Source of the DNA: Candidatus Nanoarchaeia archaeon
Lineage (GTDB): Archaea > Nanobdellota > Nanobdellia > Woesearchaeales > JANQNE01
Direction of reading: 5' to 3'
DNA: 51,070 nt
Assembly (NCBI GenBank): GCA_028279725.1
Contig: JANQNE010000007.1
Coordinates: 163,406 to 214,475 of the forward strand
Translations under genes and position numbers: made by a program
In this document: positions 16,955 to 24,525 of the stretch, piece by piece
Numbering within the stretch: the first letter of the stretch is position 1
Layout of the letters: every line of letters starts with the position of its first letter
Notes under the pieces: generated by a model
The model's input: only the letters and a program-made list of their open reading frames with translations
Databases searched by the model: none
Told to the model about the DNA's origin: nothing

Positions 16955-16970
16955 CATTTATATATAAATG
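16955..16970. promoter_or_regulatory. Perfectly palindromic, probably bidirectional TATA box between pelA and the surface-protein cluster
   Basis: CATTTATATATAAATG is a perfect 16-base palindrome in the 67-base divergent gap. Leftward, the usual ~25-base spacing places initiation at the pelA ATG (16938), giving a leaderless message. Rightward, initiation would fall near 16988, giving a leader of about 18 bases with a GGTGAT ribosome-binding site (16997-17002) before ATG 17006. Confidence 0.6.
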
Positions 16971-17005
16971 TATTTATTTTTATTATAGTCGCAAGTGGTG
17001 ATAAA

Positions 17006-18238
17006 ATGATGAAAAAAAGAGGCCAGACAGGCTCTGGCACTGGAGCTGCTACATTAGTTGCTGTCATTACTTTATTGATTGTTCTATATATATTGTTCAT
17101 CCCTCCAGAAAGCAGGGAAGAGCTTCTTGGATTAAACGAGACAACAGATGATGATAGTTCAACAACCAGCGATGGAACTAAATTCAAACCATATAATAAG
17201 ACATTGACTATGGCTTGTGAAGGTATTCCTGGAAGAGTTGATTACCTGGCTCAAAAAGAAGTAGAGCATAACATTCCTGCAACCACTATCATGACTAAGA
17301 CTTCAGCAGCGATCATCAAAGAAGTCAGAAGCCTGTATGTTAAAGATTCATTATTTAGCGACTCTATGGACAATATAACCTTCAACATTGATGACATATC
17401 AAATACAAAAAATGTTTTGTTGAGCTTCTTGATCAAAGAACATAGCGGCAGGCTCATAATAACTCTTAATAACAGAGAAGTATACAACAAAGAAGTATTT
17501 AGTGAAAATATAGAGCCGATCATTCTTCCAAAAGAATATTTACAGACTGAAAATGTTCTGGAGTTTAAGACTTCAGGAATTGGTATGGTCTTCTGGAAGA
17601 CCCATGAATACTCGCTGGAAAATATCAAGATCACTGGAGATCTTACAAGTGTTGATGCTCAGGAAAGCAAGACTGTTTTCTTGGTTAGCTCTTCTGAAAA
17701 AGACAATTTAGACAAGGCAAAGATAAGGTTTGTGGCAGACAAATGTGATGAATCTGTACCTGGAAAGATATTTGTAACATTGAATGGATATACTATATAC
17801 TCAGGAATTCCTGACCTGGGAACACCAGTGACTTATGAGTTTGCTGCTGAAAGACTATTTGGTGGAGAGAACGAGATAAGATTTAGAGTAGATCAGGGAT
17901 GCTATTTGGTTGATCAGATAATTATTGACTCAGAGTTGAAAGAAGCATTCCAGCCTTTCTGTTCTTTTGAACTTACTGAAGAAGAATATGAAGACATTGC
18001 TGCTGGAAGGGAAGACATCAACTTAAGCTTAACTTTCGGAGCTGACTTGGATGTACAAGGGATCCAGAAAGTTAATGAAGGCAAGATATTTATCAATAAT
18101 AACGCAAGAAATTTCTACACAAGAGCTTTAGAAGAGAATTGGGTAATAAACTCTTATGTTGAAGAAGGTTATAATTCGATAAAAGTAGTTCCAAGAAACA
18201 AGATGTACATAAATAAACTGGAAGCAGAAATGTATTAG
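17006..18238 (+). CDS. Membrane-anchored beta-repeat surface protein (first gene of envelope cluster)
   Basis: Function unknown. The N-terminus is short and basic (KKRGQTGSG) followed by one hydrophobic segment (about residues 14-32), then a Thr/Ser/Asp-rich spacer (45-57). This resembles the anchor or pilin-like leader of many DPANN surface proteins; no cleavage can be proven. The ectodomain appears to contain three related beta-rich units around 148-192, 253-298 and 359-396, each with the pattern G-(K/R)-hydrophobic strand, TLNN/TLNG/INNN, an aromatic-rich strand, then E/Y-N-x-(I/L)-hydrophobic. GGTGAT at 16997-17002 is the ribosome-binding site; ATG 17009 is an alternative start. It is followed 54 bases later by the transglycosylase-like gene. 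Confidence 0.7.
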   Translation: MMKKRGQTGSGTGAATLVAVITLLIVLYILFIPPESREELLGLNETTDDDSSTTSDGTKFKPYNKTLTMACEGIPGRVDYLAQKEVEHNIPATTIMTKTSAAIIKEVRSLYVKDSLFSDSMDNITFNIDDISNTKNVLLSFLIKEHSGRLIITLNNREVYNKEVFSENIEPIILPKEYLQTENVLEFKTSGIGMVFWKTHEYSLENIKITGDLTSVDAQESKTVFLVSSSEKDNLDKAKIRFVADKCDESVPGKIFVTLNGYTIYSGIPDLGTPVTYEFAAERLFGGENEIRFRVDQGCYLVDQIIIDSELKEAFQPFCSFELTEEEYEDIAAGREDINLSLTFGADLDVQGIQKVNEGKIFINNNARNFYTRALEENWVINSYVEEGYNSIKVVPRNKMYINKLEAEMY

Positions 18239-18245
18239 TTTCTGC

Positions 18246-18279
18246 TGCAGAATTGTTTTTTGGTTGGGGGAATTCTGCA
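18246..18279 (+). other. Intercistronic hairpin between the first two genes of the envelope cluster
   Basis: TGCAGAATT (18246-18254) pairs perfectly with AATTCTGCA (18271-18279), a 9-bp stem enclosing a 16-base G/T-rich loop. It fills most of the 54-base gap. The next ATG (18293) lacks a nearby ribosome-binding site; the only G-run (18266-18270) is in the loop. It may modulate expression or processing between the two genes. Confidence 0.5.
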
Positions 18280-18292
18280 TTGATTATTCAAG

Positions 18293-20650
18293 ATGCCACT
18301 ACCAGCAATTTTAGCAGGAATTGGAAGAGTAGGATTAGCTGCTGGAAGGACAATTAGTACTGCCGCAGGCAGAGGAGTTGCTATGGCCAAAAGTGCAGCA
18401 ACCAAGATAAAGACGATGAATGATGCAAGAAAAGCAGCTAATGCTGCAAAAACCGCAGAATCAAGTGGTATGAGTACAGGAGCAAAAGTTGCTACAGCCG
18501 CTGGCGCAGGACTGATGGGTGGTGCCCTCATAGAAAAGATGAAGGGTGCTGGAAATACAGCAGTCGAAGGAGCAAAACATTTTGGAACACACTATCTGGT
18601 TGTCCTTCTTATCTATCACTTCATAAAAACATGGTGGTATGCAGACAGAAGCCTCCCCTTATATTTCTTGATAATCAGTGTCCTTATGGTATTATGGGTC
18701 GTAAATGCTGAAGGATATAGTGGAAAAAACGCATTACCATTGATAATTATCTTGCTTGCATTGGAGTATTTTGGCATAGCCAATATATTAGAGATGTTTG
18801 GTATCGGCTCACAAGGATGGGCAACAGCGATATATTGGCCCTGGTTATTCTATTTCGTAATAATCAACAAGATAATAAAAAAGGATTTTGGAGTCGCAGA
18901 TGGTGTAGTGATCATGATAACAATACTTTTTATTGCACAAGTGACCGGATTAGCTGAAAGATATGATCTCTTTGCAACACAAGGTTCTGATGAAAAAAAA
19001 GCTGCTGAAGAAAAAGCAGCAGAACTTGAAGAGGGCAAGACAGAATTCACGCGATGGGATAAGATAGGTTTCTGGTGGGATTGTGTGATGGATGGTAAAC
19101 TTTCTTCTAAAGCCAGAAACGATTGTATTGATAAAAAGATAAATCCCCCTAAAGAAGAGCAGAAGATATCTTCCCTAGTAGAAGAAGGATTAGAACCAAT
19201 GAGATTGGAAATTGTTGAAGATAAACTGATAATCTCCCTTAGTGCACAGGAATTTAATGGATTATTAACTTTCATAAGTCCTAGAGGGGATAAAGATGTT
19301 GATCTTGAATGTAGTTTATATGATATAAGGGCAAGATCAGGTATTGAAGTTGAAGGGGATAAAAAAACTTTTGAAGATGAGAGTTTGATATTCGCTGAAA
19401 AATTCCACTGTGAGCCAAAAACTAGCCTTGCTCAGGGAAGTTATATTTATCAGATTATAGCAAACGTAAAAGATATTGAAACGACTGTAGAGCTGGATAG
19501 TTTCTTTGTCGGTAAAAAAGAGTTGGATAGTTTAGAGAAAGAATATATGAGTGAACTTTTCAAGCAAGGATTAGATACAACCACAATCCTGGCGCAAGTT
19601 GAAAAAAAGAGAAAAGACTGGTATGACAATCTGGAAACATTACTCAAGAATGCTTATGGTGGAGATAAAGTAGCATCAAAATCTTCCCCAGACCTAAGTG
19701 AACTAGCACTATCGATAGGACCATCAACACTTAATGGCATAGAAGAAGGTGATGAATTGACCCTTACAATCGCAATGCAAAATACTGTACGTGATAGTAA
19801 GATAAGAGATGTCAAGGAACTGTCTATTAAATTGCCTAAAGGTGCCACAGTAAAAGATGAATGTAATGGAAAATTCAGCTCAAAAATATTAGAAGATGAA
19901 ACTGTCCAGCTTGATGCAACAGAATCTTTCCTGGATACTTTTAATTTTGGTTCTATAACATACACTAGTGTAGGTGCTAAGCCTCTGGCTTCCTGCAAAA
20001 TAATAATATCAAACTTAGCTGAGTTTCTGCCTGATGTAGATCATGTTGAACACAAGATCTTTGAAGGAGTTATAAAATATGACCAAGCTGTAAGGAAAAA
20101 CTTCAGCAAAAGGATAACTTCAAGCGAAGCTCCTGCCGACGCAACATCAGTTGATGTTCAAGTAGCTTCTGAAAGAAATTCTGCTCTTGCTGAAAAGATT
20201 AGATCTCATGCAAAAAATCATGGTGTTCCGGAAAATATTGCACTTGCAGTAGCGACAAAAGAAAGCGGAATAAAGCATTATGACAGCAGCGGAGGAGTTA
20301 TAACAAATGGCGCTGACTGGGGAGTCATGCAGGTCAACCAAAAAGCCCATGAAAGTGCAGGATGCTTTAGTGCATCCGCAGCAAAAAGTGGAGTCTGTAA
20401 CGTAAACTCATGCTCAGGTACATCTGTCCTGCTAAGCGAAGACTGCAATATTGAAGCAGGATTTATGATATTGAAGAATTGTTACAATCAGGGCACTTCT
20501 AACTATCCTGACGGAAGAGAATATAAATGCAATGGTAAAACCTATAAAGGATGGGATTATGCTTTAAGATGTTACAATGGATGGGGAGAATCTTCAACAG
20601 TCTGCAGCTTTGCAAGGAATTATGTTGAAGATGTAAATGCTTTGGCTTAA
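18293..20650 (+). CDS. Polytopic membrane protein with a C-terminal lytic-transglycosylase/lysozyme-like (SLT) domain
   Basis: Residues 1-95 are an Ala/Gly/Lys-rich segment; residues about 98-225 hold four or five membrane helices; 226-290 are charged with a Lys/Glu-rich helix; 290-620 are beta-rich and predicted extracytoplasmic (including LSIGPSTLNGIEEGDELTLT). Residues about 629-785 form an SLT-like domain: ENIALAVATKESG with candidate catalytic Glu657, the GVMQVN motif (677-682), and a C-terminal AGFMILKNCY helix. Eight Cys in this domain suggest disulfides outside the cell. The family cleaves peptidoglycan, which archaea lack, so the substrate is unknown. In-frame TGA at 18281 fixes ATG 18293. 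It overlaps nothing and is followed one base later by a lipoprotein gene. Confidence 0.78.
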   Translation: MPLPAILAGIGRVGLAAGRTISTAAGRGVAMAKSAATKIKTMNDARKAANAAKTAESSGMSTGAKVATAAGAGLMGGALIEKMKGAGNTAVEGAKHFGTHYLVVLLIYHFIKTWWYADRSLPLYFLIISVLMVLWVVNAEGYSGKNALPLIIILLALEYFGIANILEMFGIGSQGWATAIYWPWLFYFVIINKIIKKDFGVADGVVIMITILFIAQVTGLAERYDLFATQGSDEKKAAEEKAAELEEGKTEFTRWDKIGFWWDCVMDGKLSSKARNDCIDKKINPPKEEQKISSLVEEGLEPMRLEIVEDKLIISLSAQEFNGLLTFISPRGDKDVDLECSLYDIRARSGIEVEGDKKTFEDESLIFAEKFHCEPKTSLAQGSYIYQIIANVKDIETTVELDSFFVGKKELDSLEKEYMSELFKQGLDTTTILAQVEKKRKDWYDNLETLLKNAYGGDKVASKSSPDLSELALSIGPSTLNGIEEGDELTLTIAMQNTVRDSKIRDVKELSIKLPKGATVKDECNGKFSSKILEDETVQLDATESFLDTFNFGSITYTSVGAKPLASCKIIISNLAEFLPDVDHVEHKIFEGVIKYDQAVRKNFSKRITSSEAPADATSVDVQVASERNSALAEKIRSHAKNHGVPENIALAVATKESGIKHYDSSGGVITNGADWGVMQVNQKAHESAGCFSASAAKSGVCNVNSCSGTSVLLSEDCNIEAGFMILKNCYNQGTSNYPDGREYKCNGKTYKGWDYALRCYNGWGESSTVCSFARNYVEDVNALA

Positions 20651-20651
20651 A

Positions 20652-21677
20652 ATGAACAAAAAGATAATATTAATAACAACACTCATTCTCCTAATCATAT
20701 TCAGCTTCGGCTGTCAAAGAAAAAGTGACGGCCCAGGCCCTAGCGACAGAAAAGACCCTATAACTCCATCTGAGATGGATTATCATAAAGGAACAAAAGC
20801 GCTGACTATGAAATTTATTGAAAACCAGCCTCCTAATGAAGTATGGGAAGGTACTCCGTTCCAGATAGCGCTGGATATAAAGAATGAAGGTGCCACAGAT
20901 ATCGCTGGAGTTGATGAAGGGCTTCTATACATAAGCGGATTTAAGTATATAAATGTAAACAGAGAAAAATCATTCAGCTTAGAAGGTAAGGATCAGTTCA
21001 ACCCGGAAGGAGGTTTTGGTGTTGTAACTTTTCCTGCAGAAGCAGTTCAGATTGATGATAGAGACCAGACAGATTCTTTTGTAATTACAGCTTGTTATAA
21101 ATATAAGACAGAAGCTGGAGTTGATATCTGTATAAACCCAAATGTTCTTGATATTGCAAAGATAAAAGAAGGTGAATGCAAGCCTAATACTGTTTCTGCT
21201 TCTGGAGGGCAGGGTGCTCCTATAACAGTGACAAAGATAGAACAAGAATATATCCCCATAAAAATACCTGCACAGGCAGGAGATACAAGAGAGACAAAAG
21301 TGTTGTTTAAGATTCATATAGCAAATAGAGGAGATGGAAAAGTCGTTAGCTATGACGCTTATGAAAAGAAATGCAGACAGACTGGAGCAGGATTAGATGC
21401 TGAAAAAGAACTTAATGTAGTAAGAGTTAAAGATGTAAGATTCTCAGAATATGCTCTGGATACAGCGATCGGTGCAGAATATAGGATCGATTGTACAGGA
21501 TTTAAAGATCCATCAAAAAGAGAGATAAAGATTCCCATATCAAAAGATCTTGTTATGACCTGTTCAGCTACACTATATGGAGACAATGCATACATCTCCC
21601 CATTGACAGTTGAGCTGGAATACGGCTATAACCAATACCTCACAAAAGCAATTACAGTAAAGAATATTGGAACATAG
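20652..21677 (+). CDS. Predicted surface lipoprotein, paralogue 1 of 3
   Basis: Residues 1-21 form a signal peptide with a lipobox-like end (IFSFGC) so Cys21 may be lipidated. The mature part has two beta-sandwich-like halves: the first with LTMKFIENQPPNEVWEGTPF and a NEGATD turn like CARDB/adhesion modules, then a Cys pair (ACYKYKTEAGVDIC) and the landmark GGQGAPITVTKIEQ, and a second half ending in LEYGYNQYLTKAITVKNIGT. The same architecture recurs in the next two genes. I use ATG 20652, one base after the preceding stop; ATG 20637 inside the previous gene would spoil the signal peptide. Function unknown; likely works with the transglycosylase-like protein. Confidence 0.7.
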   Translation: MNKKIILITTLILLIIFSFGCQRKSDGPGPSDRKDPITPSEMDYHKGTKALTMKFIENQPPNEVWEGTPFQIALDIKNEGATDIAGVDEGLLYISGFKYINVNREKSFSLEGKDQFNPEGGFGVVTFPAEAVQIDDRDQTDSFVITACYKYKTEAGVDICINPNVLDIAKIKEGECKPNTVSASGGQGAPITVTKIEQEYIPIKIPAQAGDTRETKVLFKIHIANRGDGKVVSYDAYEKKCRQTGAGLDAEKELNVVRVKDVRFSEYALDTAIGAEYRIDCTGFKDPSKREIKIPISKDLVMTCSATLYGDNAYISPLTVELEYGYNQYLTKAITVKNIGT

Positions 21678-21682
21678 AAAGA

Positions 21683-21692
21683 TTTATATAAA
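21683..21692 (+). promoter_or_regulatory. TATA box of lipoprotein paralogue 2
   Basis: TTTATATAAA lies in the 37-base gap, about 25-30 bases before ATG 21715. Initiation would fall almost at the start codon, so this gene can probably be expressed independently and nearly leaderless, although an AGGTTAAT sequence (21704-21711) could help if initiation is further upstream. Confidence 0.5.
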
Positions 21693-21714
21693 AAATTATT
21701 ATTAGGTTAATAAT

Positions 21715-22689
21715 ATGAAGAAAAAATATTTTTCAGTCATTTTCACAATTCTTATAATAGCGATACTTGTATCTGGAGCTCGTTGTCCTGTTAACAGAGG
21801 CAATGTTGATGCTGAAAAAGAAGCTGAACAGGCTATGAAATATGGCACAGACATATATGAAGGGAATGATGGATTGGTTATTGAGTTTGTAAAAGATGTT
21901 CCTCCTAAAAGGGTCTATTCTGGAGATGCTATGACTATTGCTTTTGATATATATAATATGGGTGCAAAAAGTACAGAAGCAAATGATGCTTATCTATATC
22001 TAAGTGGCGCTGATCCAAATATACTAAAATTAAACTCACAAAAAATTGCACTTGATGCAATCCCTGGAAAAGGTGAAGTTCTTGGAGAAGGAGGATTCAC
22101 TACAGAAACATTCGAAACTTCAGGACCTGTAAATATTCCAACAGGAACTGATGTCTACAGGCCAAAACTTATCGGAACTGTCTGTTATAATTATGAGACA
22201 ACTGCCAGCCCAGTAGTTTGTATGGATCCAAATCCATTCGGAACATTTTCAGGAGACCGAGCTTGTGATATAAGGGATGTCTCAACTACAGGAGGGCAGG
22301 GTGCTCCTGTTGCTGTAACCAAGATAGAACAGCTGCCTATGAAAGGATCTACACAGCTAAAGATTTATGTAAAGAATGTCGGAAAAGGAAAAGTGATCCA
22401 TTCAGACAAGCTGCAGACATGTACGCAGGTTGGAGCTCAGGATTACAACTACATAAACAAGCTTGATTGGTATACTGTCACCATTGGAGGTACTGATCTG
22501 TCTGATTGTAAACCTGCATCTGTAAGGCTAACAAACAATGAAGGGATAATTATCTGTAAACATACGTTCTCTGATTCTAATATTCAGGCTTTCACAACAC
22601 CTGTAACTATTAAACTAGGTTACAGCTACATTGAATCCACTAACCCTTATGAAGTGGAAATAATGAATATCGAGCCTGTTGTTGGTTAA
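21715..22689 (+). CDS. Predicted secreted or lipid-anchored protein, paralogue 2 of 3
   Basis: A hydrophobic signal peptide (about residues 5-23) ends in VSGARC, an imperfect lipobox because Arg precedes Cys. The mature protein repeats the features of its neighbours: GLVIEFVKDVPPKRVYSGDA, a NMGAKS turn, LYLSGADPN, the Cys pair in CYNYETTASPVVC, the landmark GGQGAPVAVTKIEQ and a C-terminal IKLGYSYIESTNPYEVEIMN strand pair. It has 324 residues. Order and similarity imply tandem duplication. No enzyme motif is visible; the folds look like binding or structural beta-sandwiches. Confidence 0.7.
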   Translation: MKKKYFSVIFTILIIAILVSGARCPVNRGNVDAEKEAEQAMKYGTDIYEGNDGLVIEFVKDVPPKRVYSGDAMTIAFDIYNMGAKSTEANDAYLYLSGADPNILKLNSQKIALDAIPGKGEVLGEGGFTTETFETSGPVNIPTGTDVYRPKLIGTVCYNYETTASPVVCMDPNPFGTFSGDRACDIRDVSTTGGQGAPVAVTKIEQLPMKGSTQLKIYVKNVGKGKVIHSDKLQTCTQVGAQDYNYINKLDWYTVTIGGTDLSDCKPASVRLTNNEGIIICKHTFSDSNIQAFTTPVTIKLGYSYIESTNPYEVEIMNIEPVVG

Positions 22690-22701
22690 TTTTAACCAAA
22701 A

Positions 22702-22744
22702 CCTTTATATATTGTTAATCTAACTATTAACCAAAAAATAGTTA
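22702..22744 (+). promoter_or_regulatory. Promoter and inverted-repeat operator candidate of lipoprotein paralogue 3
   Basis: The TATA element CCTTTATATATT (22702-22713) is followed by an 8-bp inverted repeat, TAACTATT (22721-22728) and AATAGTTA (22737-22744), separated by 8 bases and centred near the expected transcript start (about 22735). The arrangement could be an operator overlapping the start site or a weak hairpin. A GGAGG ribosome-binding site (22747-22751) precedes ATG 22759. Confidence 0.4.
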
Positions 22745-22758
22745 ATGGAGGCCTTAAA

Positions 22759-23757
22759 ATGAAAAAGAGCGTTGTTTTGATATCAATTCTTATTATTGGC
22801 ATTTTTCTGTCTGGTTGTGCTCCAAAAGAGACAGTTGAGAACGTAACACAGCAAACAGGAAAAGCATACATTGGTGGAAGCAAAGGCTTAGAGCTTTCTT
22901 TTGTTTCAAACGCACCGCCTGATGAAGTATATGCACTTGAAGAGAATCAAGAGACAAACCCAAATACATTTGATATTAGTGTAAGAGTAGCAAATGTCGG
23001 TGAAGAGGATGTCGCTGCAGAAGATATGATTGTAAAACTTACAGGAATCGATCCTGGATCTTTTGACAAAGTAGCAGATGATTTTAAAGAGACGATTCCG
23101 GTTGAATCTCTCGAAAAGACAAGGATGTCTGTTGGAGAAGTTATCCCAGGAACATATGACTTTGTAGACTTTACCAATCTTGCCTACAAATATGAGGTTG
23201 CTGGAGAATATCCTGCAGTTGTAAGAGCATCTGCTTGTTACAAATATAAGACATATGCAACTTCAAAGATCTGTGTACTGGAAGATTTCTTCGGAAGAGG
23301 AGGGGCTTCAACTCTTTGTAAAGCAAATGAAGCTAAATCTGTAGAAAATTCCGGAGCGCCTGTGCATATTGAAGCAGTACAGGAGCAGGTTTCGGGAAAA
23401 GATGGAATCTCCATTGCATTCACTGTAAAACAAGCTGGAGACAATAACGATAATATCTTTAAGGTGATTAGTAAAGACAGTGAAGATGCTTGTGATGGAA
23501 AGAAGACAGAGAATGTTAACAAAGTTGGAGTAAAAGTTATGCTTGGAAATGAAGAACTGGCTGATTGTAGCGGAGTTAATGATGAAGGAATTGCTTCATT
23601 AAGCCCATCAACAAACAGTGCAGAGATCAGATGTAGGAAAGTCTGGAGCGCTGCAGATAGCAGGATTGACTCAGAAGTTCCTCTGAAGATAGAGCTAAGC
23701 TATGATTACTCTCAATATGTTGACAAAGAGATTAAAGTCAAGCAAATCGGAACATAA
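22759..23757 (+). CDS. Predicted surface lipoprotein, paralogue 3 of 3
   Basis: Residues 1-20 form a signal peptide ending in a perfect lipobox (FLSGC, Cys20), so this is the clearest lipoprotein of the trio. The mature part has GLELSFVSNAPPDEVYALEE, a NVGEEDV turn, KLTGIDPGSF, the Cys pair in CYKYKTYATSKIC, a shortened landmark NSGAPVHIEAVQEQ and the C-terminal IELSYDYSQYVDKEIKVKQI strand pair, whose ending is close to paralogue 1. It has 332 residues. GGAGG at 22747-22751 supports the ATG. The downstream T-rich stretch (23764-23790) is a plausible archaeal terminator for the cluster. Confidence 0.72.
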   Translation: MKKSVVLISILIIGIFLSGCAPKETVENVTQQTGKAYIGGSKGLELSFVSNAPPDEVYALEENQETNPNTFDISVRVANVGEEDVAAEDMIVKLTGIDPGSFDKVADDFKETIPVESLEKTRMSVGEVIPGTYDFVDFTNLAYKYEVAGEYPAVVRASACYKYKTYATSKICVLEDFFGRGGASTLCKANEAKSVENSGAPVHIEAVQEQVSGKDGISIAFTVKQAGDNNDNIFKVISKDSEDACDGKKTENVNKVGVKVMLGNEELADCSGVNDEGIASLSPSTNSAEIRCRKVWSAADSRIDSEVPLKIELSYDYSQYVDKEIKVKQIGT

Positions 23758-23763
23758 AAATAA

Positions 23764-23782
23764 GAATTTTTTCTTTTTTTAA
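23764..23782 (+). terminator. T-rich terminator after the envelope cluster
   Basis: Runs of T (TTTTTTCTTTTTTT) directly follow the last lipoprotein gene, as is usual for archaeal intrinsic termination, which needs T-tracts rather than a hairpin. The 74-base gap to the convergent coiled-coil gene holds nothing else that I recognise. Confidence 0.4.
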
Positions 23783-23831
23783 TTTATTTGTTTATAAATT
23801 ATGAGATAATTTGTAAACTATGGAAAACTAG

Positions 23832-24521
23832 TTATTTTTCCAGTTCTTCTTTTATTGAATCAATTTCTTTATTCAACTGATGTACTATCTTGTTCTTCTT
23901 TAGGATTGTGTTCTTAAGAACTCCTATCTGTCCATCTTTGTCGCTGATTAGATCCTTAAGCCTGTTGTTCTCTTCATCGCAGTTATTCACCTTTTGACCC
24001 AGCTTTATAACTTCGAAATCCTTGTCTTCTATCTTTTTCCTGTGGGACCCCAGCCTTTCATGATGATGGACAACTATCTGTTTTGTTTGTTCTAGTTCCT
24101 TTTCCAAGACAGAAATCCTCTTATTCAGTTGGCCTACTTCAGCTCTATTATGTTTCTTCTCTATCTGAAGCTCTCTGCTTCTCATATCCAGCTCATGCTC
24201 GACTGATTTAAGCTCTTTGTTCTTTGAATCCAATTCTTCCTTAAGAACATCAATATTAAGTTCTGATTTATCATATTTCTTCTTTATCTTATCAAGCTGC
24301 TTATCTTTCTCTATAGCAAGTTTATGTGCTTCCTTAATCTCATTATTCAGCCTTTTTATATTATCCATCCTCTTATTCAGTTCATGATTTAATATCAATA
24401 TGTTTGATTTGATCTTTCCTATCTCATCACTCTTAAGACTAGCTCCTTCTTTAACACCAAAAATATTCTTTATGTTGAACTTAGAACTATCTCCAGCTTT
24501 TTCCTCTTTTTTCTTTTTCAT
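23832..24521 (-). CDS. Long coiled-coil protein encoded in the rfcS operon
   Basis: The 229 residues are almost entirely heptad-patterned coiled coil from about residue 35 to the end, with a basic N-terminus (MKKKKEEKAGDSS). No signal peptide or membrane helix is present, so it is probably cytoplasmic. A GGAGTGAT ribosome-binding site for its ATG is embedded in the last codons of rfcS, four bases upstream, showing tight coupling to the clamp-loader gene. Function cannot be assigned from composition; an SMC-like or scaffolding role would be guesswork. Confidence 0.65.
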   Translation of the reverse strand: MKKKKEEKAGDSSKFNIKNIFGVKEGASLKSDEIGKIKSNILILNHELNKRMDNIKRLNNEIKEAHKLAIEKDKQLDKIKKKYDKSELNIDVLKEELDSKNKELKSVEHELDMRSRELQIEKKHNRAEVGQLNKRISVLEKELEQTKQIVVHHHERLGSHRKKIEDKDFEVIKLGQKVNNCDEENNRLKDLISDKDGQIGVLKNTILKKNKIVHQLNKEIDSIKEELEK

Positions 24522-24525
24522 ACTA

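Noticed and set aside
16939-17187. An N-terminal extension of Pelota to 17187.
   Set aside because: The extra 83 codons are not like the family, cover the promoter palindrome and overlap the start of the divergent gene.
18293-20650. A phage or conjugative-element origin for the SLT-domain protein.
   Set aside because: No integrase, capsid, relaxase, VirB4-like ATPase or attachment site is seen, and codon and base composition look like the neighbours; an element origin cannot be supported here.
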